A stretch of DNA of 64,000 nucleotides from Brugia malayi (taxonomy: Eukaryota; Nematoda; Chromadorea; Rhabditida; Onchocercidae), in NCBI RefSeq assembly GCF_000002995.4, contig NW_025062476.1:2909001-2973000 (forward strand), given 5' to 3'. Both the position numbers and the translations under genes were made by a program. The first letter of the stretch is position 1; every line of letters starts with the position of its first letter. A model generated the notes under the pieces. It saw only the letters and a program-made list of their open reading frames with translations, was not told where the DNA came from and made no database searches. Shown piece after piece: positions 23,611 to 36,200 of the stretch.

Positions 23611-24441
23611 ATGATGTTGATGCATTTTTTGATGAGATTACGTAATAAATTTGTCACAATAGAACTAAAAAATGGTACGGTGGTGATGGGTTATGTTAGC
23701 AGTGTTGATCTAGCAATGAATTTCCATTTAAACCGTGTTTCAATGACGTTAAAAAGTGAGAAACCTGCTTCTGTGGATGCAGTTTCAATTAGAGGTACAT
23801 TTACTATAGAGATTATTAAAAAACGATAATGGTGAGTGGTACTAATAGGTATAAAAGCTTAAAATGCAAGTCAGATTTACATGACACTAAGTTATGTAGG
23901 AAAATTATTAACTAAGTGGAACAAAATAGGACCACTAACAAATTCTTCAAATATTTGTGTTATATACACAAATTTATCAACTTTGGTTGTATCCTGTAAA
24001 GGTGCACAAGGTTACAGTGTTTAGATAATTTGCTTGGATTTTGTAAAAGATATAGAAAGCTCAAAAGTACTATTCTGGCAGTTGCCAGAGATATTCATTA
24101 TTTCTGTCCAGGCTTCGGGATAAAGGCCGGTTAACTTAGGTAGCTTTGGAGTGAATGAGGCAGGTGGTAGTTTGATTTTTCCGGACCATGGAGTTTTCCT
24201 TTCTTCTTCAGGAAATAACATACGATACATAATTTTTCCAAACAATTTGAATTTGGATGCACTGATGATTGATATTCCACAACAAACAAGGAGAACACGT
24301 AAAACCTCGGGCCAAGCACATAGTCAGGGTGTCGCAGTTCGCGGTGGACGCGATCGAAATTCGGGAAGAGGTGGACCATGTGGTCGACATTCTGCGAGAG
24401 GTGGTGGGCGTGGTGGCGCTAAATCATGGAATAAGCGATAA
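23611..24441 (+). CDS. Diverged SmD1 paralogue (137 aa, 2 exons)
   Basis: Exons 23611-23794 and 24212-24441, with the intron in exactly the same place and phase as in the neighbouring SmD1 gene (within the Gly of SIRG|NNIRYI) and the same eight-base spacing from a TTTCAG acceptor to the ATG. By eye, 36 of the first 62 residues match the neighbour. Both Sm motifs survive: [16 protein letters not shown] then AMNFHL, and [14 protein letters not shown] with the RGN. Changes cluster in the N-terminal helix (MHFLMRLRNKF) and the loop after Sm1 (YVSSVD), and the tail is longer with fewer RG repeats and added Cys, His and Lys (GGPCGRHSARGGGRGG, ending WNKR). The frame is intact, so it looks like a functional duplicate rather than a pseudogene. 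Whether it replaces SmD1 in snRNPs or has a restricted expression pattern cannot be told. Confidence 0.88.
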
Positions 24442-25044
24442 ACAAATTTCCATTTTCAATATTTTTCGTATCTGTTTATTCCTTGTTTGTACATTGAACC
24501 TACTCTTCAGGCAAATGGATGCGACGTATTTTCTTATGTTTCATTCAATGATTTTTTTTTTTTTTAATGGTTCTTTTTTCTTCCAATATTTTGAGTAAAT
24601 ATTGTTCGTTTTAATTACAAGAATTTGATGAAACATATGTTTGATATGTAATGGAAGCTAAAAAACTGCTATTAGTTGATAAGCTTCCAAACGTATAATT
24701 CAATTTTTTAGTTTACAGTTTACAAATTTGTTTGTAAAGTTACTGCATATTGAGTACAGCAGTAATTTCACGCATTTATCTGCTTGACATGAATTTTTGT
24801 CAAACAGAGTCATTTATTTAAATTGACTTCTTGCCTTCTTGCTCATATGTCTCATTTTTCCACATTTGAACAATTTGCTCAGAAAGTATATTAAATATGT
24901 TTGATTTTTTTTTTTTTTTTATTGAAATTTTCATTCTATCTGTCTAGAATTGTTAAATGTATTAATTGTATTTGCATTTGTATTAATATTGTCAATTCTC
25001 CTTTTTTTTTTAGTGTTTTGTTAATATTTTTCAATATTTTTTAC

Positions 25045-25050
25045 AATAAA
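25045..25050 (+). other. Possible poly(A) signal of the SmD1 paralogue
   Basis: An AATAAA about 600 bases after the stop at 24441. It also lies immediately before an acceptor-like TTTTAG, so its role is uncertain. Confidence 0.3.
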
Positions 25051-25056
25051 TTTTAG

Positions 25057-25110
25057 AGACTAGGAAAGATACCACCAAAGAACAAGTCTTTATTAGTTGT
25101 TCATTTAAAG
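25057..25110 (+). other. Orphan candidate exon (18 codons)
   Basis: AAATTTTAG precedes and AAAG|GTAAGC follows a 54-base segment that is open in phase 0 (RLGKIPPKNKSLLVVHLK). Both splice signals are good. It has no obvious partner: it lies 600 bases after the SmD1 paralogue and 7.8 kb before the transporter. It may be chance or part of an unrecognised transcript. Confidence 0.2.
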
Positions 25111-28100
25111 GTAAGCAAATAAGACAAAATATTGTTGGCGTAGAAAATTACCCTTGCTCTTATTGACATCTTAAGTGCATTTCTTAATCTTCTACCTGTC
25201 TTAAATTGGTAGTAAATTGAAACTTTTTATATTTTAAAGTCCAAATAGTGATTTCGTTTATGTTTCCGCTGTTTATCACAAGCAATAATAATTAAGCAGA
25301 GCGATTTATCTGTTACTGTAAAATCTTTCAGATATAATATTAACGGAAATTTTTAATGATTTGCTAAAAAATCAATCGATCCTTTCCATTTATAATTTTA
25401 AGTATTAATGCTAATGTTTTTGGTATAATTAATTCGGAACAGTAATATTATATATGTAATGAAGTAGAAATTTACATTTTCAACAAATAATTTTAATCTT
25501 AAATATATTTAATCTTAAAAACGAAAAAAAAAAAAAAGAAAATGCGAAGTGTGAAGTGAATATTTGGATAATATTTTTTTTTTCGTAAACTTTTCAGTAA
25601 ACTTTTCGCCAATTCTAAATATAATTATACTTCTTTTATATACTTTTTTTCTTCCTTTTTTTTTTTCCCGTTCCCTTTTTTGTTTCATCGTAAAAAAAAA
25701 AAAAAAATAGAAAATGGAAGAAGACATTTCCTCCATGGAATTGATTGGTGCAATGATTTCTATTGAATTGAAAATAAAGTTTTCTTTCCTTTTTTTTTCC
25801 ATTCTTGAAAATACGCTTACAAATAATTTATGGTACATGATAACTGCTAAAAGCAACAACAAAAAAAAAAAAGAAAAAATGCATCCATTTTTGTTGAATG
25901 AAATTTACGGCCAAAAAAAAAAAAAAAAAAAAAAAACTGAAATTCCGTATTGCTCATCCAAAAAAAAAAATTTTTCTAAATTTTTCATCTATAAATTTTT
26001 TTTTCTCTTATCTTATTTAAAACTTTTCATTTTATTTATTACCATGATTTCTTTTCCTAATCTAATTTTAGGCAAAATATATTATTAAAAAAAAAATTTT
26101 GAAATTTTTGCGTAAATAAATGAAATGTTTGTGAATTCTTTTTTTTTTTTTTTTTTTACTTTCAACATCAACTGTCATCATTTTTTTATTTTATTTCCAC
26201 TTAAAAAAGCAGCAATAAAAATAAAGAATTTGATATAGAGGAAAAAGCTTATAGCAAAATTTAGCAGTATGCTGTAAATAGGAGGGATCACCAAATACAA
26301 GGGTACTTAAGCTAATGTCAAGCCCATCTGGTTGAATATTTAAAGACATCGTCTAATGCTTACTTACTGCCCTCTAAGACTAATGCTCCATTAAGCTCTT
26401 GAGGCATGTGTGTAAGGCATAGGTAATTCAATTGGAAATTGAATAATAGTGATGAAGGCATCATGACAAGTACGGGTATGTAGTGAAATTAGGGGAAGTA
26501 AAACTACTAACCAAACCACTGTTTACTCATTTTATTCTTTTTCAAATATTCACTTTTTCCACTTTTCGATGGAAAGAAAAAAAAAAATTAGGTAAATCTA
26601 ATAGTATAAAAAGTGATAAAATATCAATGAAATACTTTTCAAAGCAAAGAGTTCAAAAATTTAAAGACAGATCGTCTAATTTTTTTTTTTTTTTTTGAAA
26701 TGAATTTATGCTTTTTTAACTAGATTTTTTTCAACATATTAGATAATAATAAAAAAAATTCAATTAATCTACAAAAATATTAAATATTTGATAAACATAT
26801 GAACAATAAAAAAAATTCAAACAAATCTTTAAAAAACTTAAACAATCATATTTTGAAGTGAATTTTTTTTTTTTTTTTTTTTTACATTTCTAAATTTTGA
26901 TTTAAAAGTTTTAATTAGCAAATAGAGCTTAAAAAATGCATGATAATGTTATCATTTTTGTTTTTGAAACAGAAAAATTTTGCGATTTAATTAATCATAA
27001 TAAAATTATTTTCAATTATTATTTTAGTTATTTCCTAAAATTTTTTCATAGATTTAGATTTAAAAAAAAAAAAAAAAAAAAGTCAACCATTTCAAAAAGC
27101 ATTTTTCTCCCTAGAAAATTTGGCAGAATGTGAGCTTTTATTAGTCTTCAAAAATTTTACATTTTTTTTTTTTCTTGTAATCACTAATTTGACAAACTTA
27201 TCAATTATGTATCATTTTTGGTGACACAAATTCCAAAGTATATTTGACTTAGCTGAATAACAAATTTCATTAATATCTTATTCAAGCTTATTCTGCATAA
27301 TGTAATTAAATAAAATAATCATTGCTGAAGTGGACACTAACTGATAAATTGTCTTATCGGAAGGAAAAATAACTGAAGTAAATAGGTAAAATATTATTAT
27401 ATAAACATGTACATAATATCTTTAAAATCTTAATTTTATCTTTTTTATATTCAAATCAAAATGGTTCAATTATCAATGTAAAAAAAATTTTAAATTAAAA
27501 ATTTTTGAATCAATTTTTTTGCGTGTTTATTTGACGAATTGATTTATATTTTAATCCAAATTCAAATAAATTATTGTTTAAAATCAAATTCTAATTAAAA
27601 ACAACTTTTTTTTTCTCTTTCTCTCTCTCTCTCTCTCTCTTTCTTTTTTCTTTATTTAATAAGGAATATGAAATAATTTATAATGAAAACTTTCTTGCAA
27701 AATTTATTACAAAATGTTTCAAAATTTTTTGGTAAATTGATCAAAGCAAAAAATTTTTGAACAAATTTATACGCAAACTTTTTTCAAGTGTTTTTTTTTT
27801 TTTTGAATAATATAAACATGTCAATTTAAAAAAAAAAAAAACTTTATAAATAAGTAATATTCAGGAATATTTGTTAGATATTAAGGAATGTAAAAAAAAA
27901 AGAAATTATTGATTTAATGAATTTTTTGTTTACTTTTTGAATTAAAAATGTCACAGTTAAAAAAAAAAAAAAAAAAAAGAAAAGTAAGAAAATAAGTAAT
28001 AATAAATCTTTTGATGTGTTTTTTCTTTTTTTTTCTTTGCTCTTTCTACAATGACAATTATTCATTTAAATATGCTTCAAATTGTTACTTTTATTCATCA

Positions 28101-31100
28101 AATTGTTAAATTTTATTCCTAAATTCCATCAAACAATCATTTAATATTCTGAAGCAAAACGAAGAAAAAAAAAATATTTTGCATAATTTATTGATATTAA
28201 AAAAGAATTTTTAGCTTTATTTGCATATTTTATTCATTAAATTTATTAGATTATTAAGAATTGAATTATTATAGCAACGATACAAATAATAGTTATTAAT
28301 AGAGTAGTTTAAAAATAAGTTGAATTAAATTTTTTTTTTTTAATTTAATTAAATGAAATTTATGATGTAAAAAGATATTCAAATGAGCAATTTGCATAAT
28401 GCTTCAAACATTTGTCGTATGCTTTTCAAATTTACTGATGAACATTTCAAAATTTATTTACTTTTATTTTTCTTTTTTGGTAAAAATAAATTAAACTGTG
28501 TTAAATTTTGCAACTATAAGTAACTTTTTAAAAAATGTAAAAAGAAATTATTGATTTAATGAATTTCTTAAAATTGTATTTTCTTACCAATTTTCATGAA
28601 TGATATTATCATTATCAGTAGATGATATATTATATGATATATTGCTGCCACTAATAATTTTACAAATTTTAAAACATACAAATGTACTGTTAGTAATTTC
28701 GTCAGTTCAAAAAATTTCAAATCAAATTTTGATAATTAAAAAACAATATTGTATCAAAAAAAAATGTCATATATAAACAATTCAGACCCATTTGTCACCA
28801 AAATTTGAATGCATTCTAGCTGAAAGATTAAATTTAATTAAAAATTTTGTTCTTGCAATTTTTCAAAATGAGCTAATTAATCATTTTTTAATTAAAGAAG
28901 TTATAAAAATTCCTGAAAAATTCTTTTAATTTCATTTCGTAAAATTCTTACAAATTTTCGATTCTTTTGTTAGTTAAATTTAAGTATAAATGTTTTAATA
29001 GTAATTTTATGTCTTTATGCTAATTTACATAATTATTTTTTAATAAATTCAATCAAAAAAGCAAACAAAAGAAGAAGGATTGTTAAATTTATAATGTAAA
29101 AATCTCAAATGTACTTTTATGCAATCATTTTTCAAATTATAATTCAATTAATTATTTCTATTTAAAAAAACTCACTCAATTAAAATTAATACAATTCCAA
29201 ATGTAAAATCAGCATTTATTAATATTTCTTTAATAAATTTCTTATTTCCATAATTTGCAATTTAAATTCTTCATTAATTTGCAATTGCTAAATCTTAGAT
29301 CGCTTTATGCATGTGCTAAGCATTATTAAAATTGATAGAAATATTTTAGCTATATTTGATACTTATTTTTAAATTTGATAATTTTTGAAATTTTAAAATA
29401 CCAAATAAAAAAATTAGATAAAATTCATCCTTCACTGATAAATTTATATTATTATTTGAAATTGAAAACTATTGTAAGTAAAAAGTAAAGCACAGAGATA
29501 ATATTTGTATGTTAGAAGGTTCAGATGATTCATTTATTGATAAAATTTAACTGTTTTGTGATAAGTGATTATTTTGCAATCTAAATTCAATTTTCTAATC
29601 AATTTGCTGCATTTAATAAATTTATAATATTTTGAATTAATTTCCCTAAGTAATATCAAAAACGATTGATATTTATGTTAAATATTAATGCTTTCTCATT
29701 TTTTTTTCCTTCATCAAATTTTATTTTAAATTAAAAAAAAAAAGTTCATTTGATAACAAAATAGTATTAAAATAATTGTAAATAATCGTAATATCAAATT
29801 GGATTGTTTTTATGTGTAGTAAAGTTTGACTAAGTTTATATTTTGTTCATAACATTTAAGTTATAAATTTAATTACTCTTGTTATTGATCAAATGCTAAT
29901 TATTCTTTGCAGTGTTTTATATTTTGTTTATACATTTTTTTTGAATGTTAATAAGCTAATGAGAATATTTGATTTGAAAACAAAAATATATGTTTTAATG
30001 AAAATTGTGAAGAAAAATAAGCTAAAGATTTAGTTTTGTCCATAAATTTAGTAATGATTATTTATTTTTGATAAGTTATTCTCAAATAAAACAGAAATTA
30101 AATGACAAATATAATAAAAAATTGAATGAGAAAAAGAAAAAGGAAAATCATAGATATTTCTCAAATTTTATTGTTTATGCATTTCTTTTTTCATTTTCAA
30201 AATTGAAAAAAATTTGAAATGGAATTGAAACGGAACTTTATGATAATCTGATATTTTATTATGATTATAAATTATTATCAAATATGCGTCAGTTATTTCT
30301 CGAATTTGCCCATAACTATTAAATTAGTTAAAATTAATTTTTGGTCAAATTTATTGCAAATTTATTTTCAAAACAGTTCAAATTTTCATTGTTTATTTAA
30401 GTATGTATTAAAATATTTTTTGTTTATTAAAAAGTGTATTAAAAATATTTTTTGCCCCTTTAAAAAGTAAATTATTGTTTGTTTTAAATAAAGGTAAATA
30501 AAGTAATTTCATGGGTACCATTGAGTTTAAAATTATAAACTTAATTTTAATATTAAATGCTTATTTGGTAAGTAAAATTGCAAAAGACAAAATTTTACAT
30601 TGGATATTGAAATTTGTTTATTCCGATTGTTTAATTTTACAATTATATTAAAATCATATTCTTTTGATCATTGTTTTACACAAATACATATTGAATTAAA
30701 TTTCATTTAACCTTTAATCTTTTTTTTTTTTTTCAAAAAATTAAATTTGATAAAATTTCAACTTCTATTTGAAGAATAGTGAAAAAAAAATATCGAATTT
30801 TTTTCCTTTTGAAAAAAAAAAAAAAACTTTTTTCTCGATTAAAAGCTTTGATTGAAGTAAACGAAAAAGGAATGGTATATTAGAGAGAGGGAAAAAGAAA
30901 GAGAGAGAGAGAGAGAGAGGAGATAAGAATAATGTTAAAGAAGTTTCTTAGTAACTGGCAGCTTTTTCAAAACTATATATGACATTTTTGCTAAAGTTAG
31001 TTATGCCAAGCAATCAAAATTTGATATCAATAATTTTCTTGGCCCTAACAACAATTTGGCTCATTATTTGCTTACTTTAATTTCTCGCAATTCGAAAGTT

Positions 31101-31267
31101 CTTTTTGCACTTCGTCCCATTTATTACAACATTTCAAATATCGAAGTATCCTTCAATTAAAAACATAATTAGTCAGTTAGCTACATATGCTAACTTATCT
31201 TTTCTAAGCTATCTATCATAAAATACTTCAATTATCAAAATTAAAATAACTACAATCATAATTATTC

Positions 31268-32046
31268 TTATCATTATGGCAATTTTTATCATTCATTGCT
31301 TATCCCATTCTTCAGATTTAAAATTTTTTTAAATTCTTACAGCTAATTTAATAGTATAAGAATGAAATGATAATTTTTTTTTTTTTATTGGATATATACA
31401 AATTGCTAGACTAAAGCTATTTTTTTTTTTTATACTGTACTGATTGCTTCCAGATGTTTTAGTAAATTTTTTGATATTTCCGATCTTTTCCAATCATCAT
31501 TAAATTAATATCAATGCTGCTAACAACGATTTCATCCCTTCACAAATGTTTAATTTTAAATATCAAATCATGATACTTGTACAATTATTTCTTATCATTT
31601 ATTGTATCAGCTAATTCTTATAACAGATTTTATGATTTTTATCATAATCAAAATTAACTTAATCAATAATACATATGTTCCAGCATTGAATTTATTTATA
31701 AAACGATCAAACAATTAAGTCTGATAAACTTTCAAAAAGTTGAATCATTGTATAATAATAAATGTAACTAATTAATACCTAATTAATTAACAAATTTTTG
31801 TACTAAAAAAACTATATGTTATCATTTAAATTTCAATTTTTTGTACTATATGTTATCATTTAAAATTTTTAATTATTATTTTTTAACTGTTAATAAAAAT
31901 CCATATCTTATCAGTTAAAATTTTTTAATTATAATTCATTTATCGAAATATCTCAGTATCAGTTTATATTAAAAGTTATCAAATTGCTACTTTTGTAATC
32001 ATTCTTCTATTGCTATCAATTTTGTTTATTTGCCTTATCTTTATCA
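31268..32046. promoter_or_regulatory. Cluster of TTATCA/TGATAA (GATA-type) sites upstream of the transporter
   Basis: Ten TTATCA/TGATAA hexamers occur in 780 bases (31268, 31286, 31592, 31639, 31722, 31819, 31853, 31908, 31976, 32041), more than the one or two expected at this base composition. Two of them are in a 34-base tandem duplication (31811/31845). In nematodes this motif is bound by ELT-type GATA factors of the gut; use by this gene is inferred from position, 0.8-1.6 kb before the start codon. Confidence 0.35.
31811..31864. repeat. 34-bp tandem duplication carrying TTATCA
   Basis: ACTATATGTTATCATTTAAA occurs at 31811 and again at 31845, separated by a short AT spacer. Confidence 0.7.
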
Positions 32047-32878
32047 TAAATTAAAGTTTTTTCATTCAAGACTATCTTATATATAAATTTTTAAATTTTA
32101 TATCTCATCGAAATGTTCAAACTAATTTCATTTTTTCACATTTCTATCCAAAATGTTAATCTAAGATTAATATTTCAATTCTATCAAACTTATAATAAAT
32201 AAACCTAATTAAACTGCAGCATTATCATTAAATCATTCCTTTTAATTCAATTTTTTTTTTTTTATAAATGATACTTCTTTCGAAAAAACTTTAATTTTTA
32301 AGCAGTTCAAAAAAAAAAAAAATAAAACTTAGTTTTCAAAAAAAAAAAACACTATTATCTTTTATGTAATTAATTCTATTTTAAAATTTGTTATTTTGAA
32401 ATGTTTGTAATGTCTAATAGCATTGATTGGTTTTATAAAAATGCTTAGTGATAATTAAATATATTATACAAAAATTTTCATTTCATCCTTTAAAGTACAT
32501 TTTAAGTTATAAATAGAATTAATTGCATATTTTAAATATTCTGTTTGTCTTACAGTATGATCAAAAAATAAAAAATAAAAAATAAAAATAAAGTAACTTA
32601 TGTTTTCAAAATTGATTCCAATTATGTAACTTCAAATATGAACTTTAATTTAAGGAATGAATTTTGATTATTTATAATTTTCTTTCTTTTTTTTTTTTTT
32701 TACGTCATATAAAGAGAAAATGAAATTAACGTAATACACGGCATTAAACGTATTAAACGTGATATATTTAAACATTTCTTTTTATCATTTTGTAAAATTT
32801 TATTTATTTAGATTACTTCAGATTATTCAATTTAACAAATATTGATTAATCAGAAAATTTCTCTACGTCATTTTTCTA

Positions 32879-33259
32879 ATGAATGGCTCGAGCGCCAGGC
32901 TCAGTCTCATACGTAAGTTTATATTTTCTCTTAATAAGTTAAAAATTTGTTTCTGTTATAATTTATTTATTTAAAATGAAATAGTAATTTTATAAAATTG
33001 ATAAATGTTTTAACAAATATTTAAGATTGATTAGCGTATTTATAATTATTACAAATAAAATTTCGTATAAAATAAAATTTCATTTAATTGTTAAGTGTTA
33101 CGTTTAATAAAAATGATTTTCTGTTAAGGACCGTACATACCGAAATGTATTTTTTAAGAGAATTTCAATAATTGGAAATATTTTAACTGAGATATAAAAT
33201 TACGACAAATTTTCCTCCATTCAATTAAAATTTTAGAAACAAAAAATTAAATTTATTGC

Positions 33260-33290
<31 letters not shown>

Positions 33291-36200
33291 AGAAATTGTT
33301 GTGTCTTTTTTTTCCTCAAATTAACATTTAAAATATTCCTTCTTTTATTTTTTTTTTTTCAATCTTAAAATAACTTTTAAAAAAAGAAAAAATTAACTAA
33401 CATAACAAAACTTGCCGCCTAATTTTTTAATCTTCTAAAACTAATTTTTCGACTTGTTGAAATAACTTTTCATCACTACCATCAATTATGCCAGCAACAG
33501 TAAAAATATTCTTAGCAATAAAATTTGCACTTTAATTTTTTAATTTCCAATATATATACATATTACTTATTCGAAATGAAATTATTTATTAATGAAATTA
33601 TGTTTAGAATGATCAATTTTAACAAATTTAATTTTTTATAAAAATTTTTTTTTCGAACTCATTTAAATTATAACATATTTCGAATTTTAATCATATTATT
33701 TCTTTCGTTTCTTTTTTTTTTTTTTCTCGTAATATTTTGATAAAAAAATTTTTAACATTTTTTTTTTTTTTTAGGTCATTAAAACGATTGAGATTTCTTT
33801 GGGAATATCATTTGAGAAAATATATTTTAGCTGGTCTTTTGCGCTGATATCTCTTTTTCATCAATTTGATAGCTTTTTTTTTTTTTGCCTCATTGTAAAG
33901 TAATGTATTATTTAAAAATTTCATTCAATAAATAATCCAAAAACACACTTAAAGCATTCTTTTATTTTCTTCTCTTTTATATTTTTTTTTTCTTTTTAAA
34001 ATTTAAATTCATACTTTAAAAATTTTTTCGATCATTTTCTTTGGTTCAAACAGAAATTTATATTTCTGTACAACAAGCAAATCTATGAATGTAAGTTGTG
34101 CATTTTACACAAATTTACTTTTGAGAAAGAAAAGAAACTTTTTTTCTTCCTAAAAGTTTTGCAGATTTTTTCTAAGATTAATAAATTTCTAATGTTCGAA
34201 AAGAAAAAAGTTTACAAAAAAAAAATATTTGTTTAAAATTTCATTTTTGCCAATTTACAATTTTCTCCTATTTATTTTCAACTTCTGCTCAAATTTATTC
34301 ACTCAATAATTATTTGAATATTTGAAATTAGCAAAATTTTCAGCTGATATTAAAAAAAAAGAAAACATCAATCATTTCGTTTGAAATATGAAATTTTAAT
34401 AATCTGTTTGGAATAGTTTGCCGAATTACTACTGTTATTCATTTATCAATCGTTAAAATTAGATATTTCAACTGATCAAATTGCATGAAAGTAATTTGCA
34501 TTTGAAATTTTAAAAATATTTGCATACTTTTTAATTTGCATTTGAAAATTTAAAAAATTTTATCAAAGAAAATTGTTTAACAAAAATTTTAAATTTATAT
34601 AATTTTATTGCATAGAAACATATATTTACTTTTCATTGCAAAAGAAGTAGAAGGAAGAAAAAAGGAAAAAAAAAAAAAAAAAAACTAAGGAATCAGCTAT
34701 TTTTGAAATCAATTTTATATATTATCTTGAAATTTCTTCTACTCTATAAAGTTTTTTCGTATTAGACTTCGCTAATTATCTTCCACGGCGGAAAAACGAT
34801 GATTCAATGATGCAAAAAGTTCGACATTTACTCTTCGTAGCTTTTCACTAAGTTTTAAAAAGTATTATAGCCGACTTTATTTCATTTAACTTACATTAAA
34901 ATTGTAATTTAAATTGAATTTTCATGAAGCGAACTTCGTTTCAATGTTTATTATTTGACCATAGACAAATTTATTATTCAAATTAGTGAATTATGATTTC
35001 AAGAATTTGAATTTTAAAGTAAAATAATAATTTTTTAAATTAAAAAAAAAAAAAAGAAATGAACTAAATCTACGTAAGATCGCTTATTTATATCAATGTA
35101 TATTAAATATGTGTTAAATTTGTTGGTTTATTTACTAATTTATTAATTTCACAGTAAAGAAAGCAAAACTTCAAGAATGACTTCCTTCGCAGATGTTAAA
35201 AGCTCAATGAAAAATTAAAAAGTTAAAAAATAAAAACTTAAAGAGATGTATTTGTATTAATTGAAATCTTTTAATTTCAAATCAATAAATCTTGCAGTTC
35301 TTTCTTAGCTTATATATAAATAAATTTATTCAAATTCAAAGATACAAACGAATGTTTGAGGATAATGAAAAGTTATATAATTTAATAATAAATATTGTTA
35401 AATTCAAAAGTTATAAAATTGCTCCAATTAAAATCAGTCTTTAATTTTCATTCCATTAATTACATTCAAAAAACAATTATGCTTTAATTAAGTAATTTGT
35501 TAAAATTAAAAAAAAAAATTGTTTTATTAAGTAATTTATTAAAATGAAAAGAAAAAATTTATTAAAATTTTTTGCAGAAATATCAATTCGGCTGCAGCAA
35601 AAATCAAAATATTTAATTTTTATCACAAAAAAATAACTTTAATCAAATCAAGTAAAGCTAAAAAAAGTAACAAATTTTAGCATTTCAATTACACATGAAT
35701 AGCATAATCTTTTTGCAGATAATTAGTATGGACTGATAATGAATTTAGTTAAATAATTTATATCTAATTGTTTGTACTCTCGAGAAATCTTCTTATAATT
35801 GTTTGTCCTCTCGAGAAATCTTCAATCATAAACTTACTTGCATGCGTCAAATTTGATATTTTCTGAGAATAAACATAACAAATTGCAAATGTATTGAAGA
35901 AGAAAGTATTTTCACTTTTTCAAGCTAAAAAGAAAGAAAAACCTTTCATGCATAATACTTTAATACAAAATTGAATAGTTGAATTTTCCTTTAAAAAAAA
36001 AAAAAAAAAAAAAAAAAATAAGAAACAGAAATTGAATGTAAAAAAAAAAGAGCTAAAAAATTATTAAATTAGAATATTTCAATTTACGAAAACTTTTTTG
36101 AAAATCAAATCAAATGCAAATAAGTTTGAATTTATTTTTCTTTTTAATGCAATCAAAAAAAAACAGAATGAGAGTTTTTATTTCCTCCCAAAAAAAAAAT

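Larger units (their letters stand above)
24442..32878. other. Very AT-rich spacer between SmD1 paralogue and ammonium transporter
   Basis: About 8.4 kb with frequent A or T runs of 10-20 bases, a (CT)n tract at about 27613-27642 and a (GA)n tract at about 30886-30920. No protein of recognisable type was found. A slightly less AT-rich patch is seen at about 26270-26480. A cluster of GATA-type sites lies at 31268-32046. One splice-flanked 54-base candidate exon is listed separately. Confidence 0.5.

Noticed and set aside
25515..26088. Open frames of 115 and 124 codons on opposite strands
   Set aside because: They consist of Lys/Phe runs from poly-A and poly-T tracts and lack protein complexity.
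26270..26480. Less AT-rich patch suspected to be a mobile element or bacterial insertion
   Set aside because: No terminal repeats, target duplications or recognisable protein or RNA could be seen.
32883..32912. Alternative transporter start MARAPGSVSY
   Set aside because: The frame ends in phase 0 at the donor, while exon 2 needs one preceding base; the ATG at 32879 fits exactly.
34051..34088. Intermediate transporter exon between exons 1 and 2
   Set aside because: Joining it to exon 2 creates a TAA stop at the junction.
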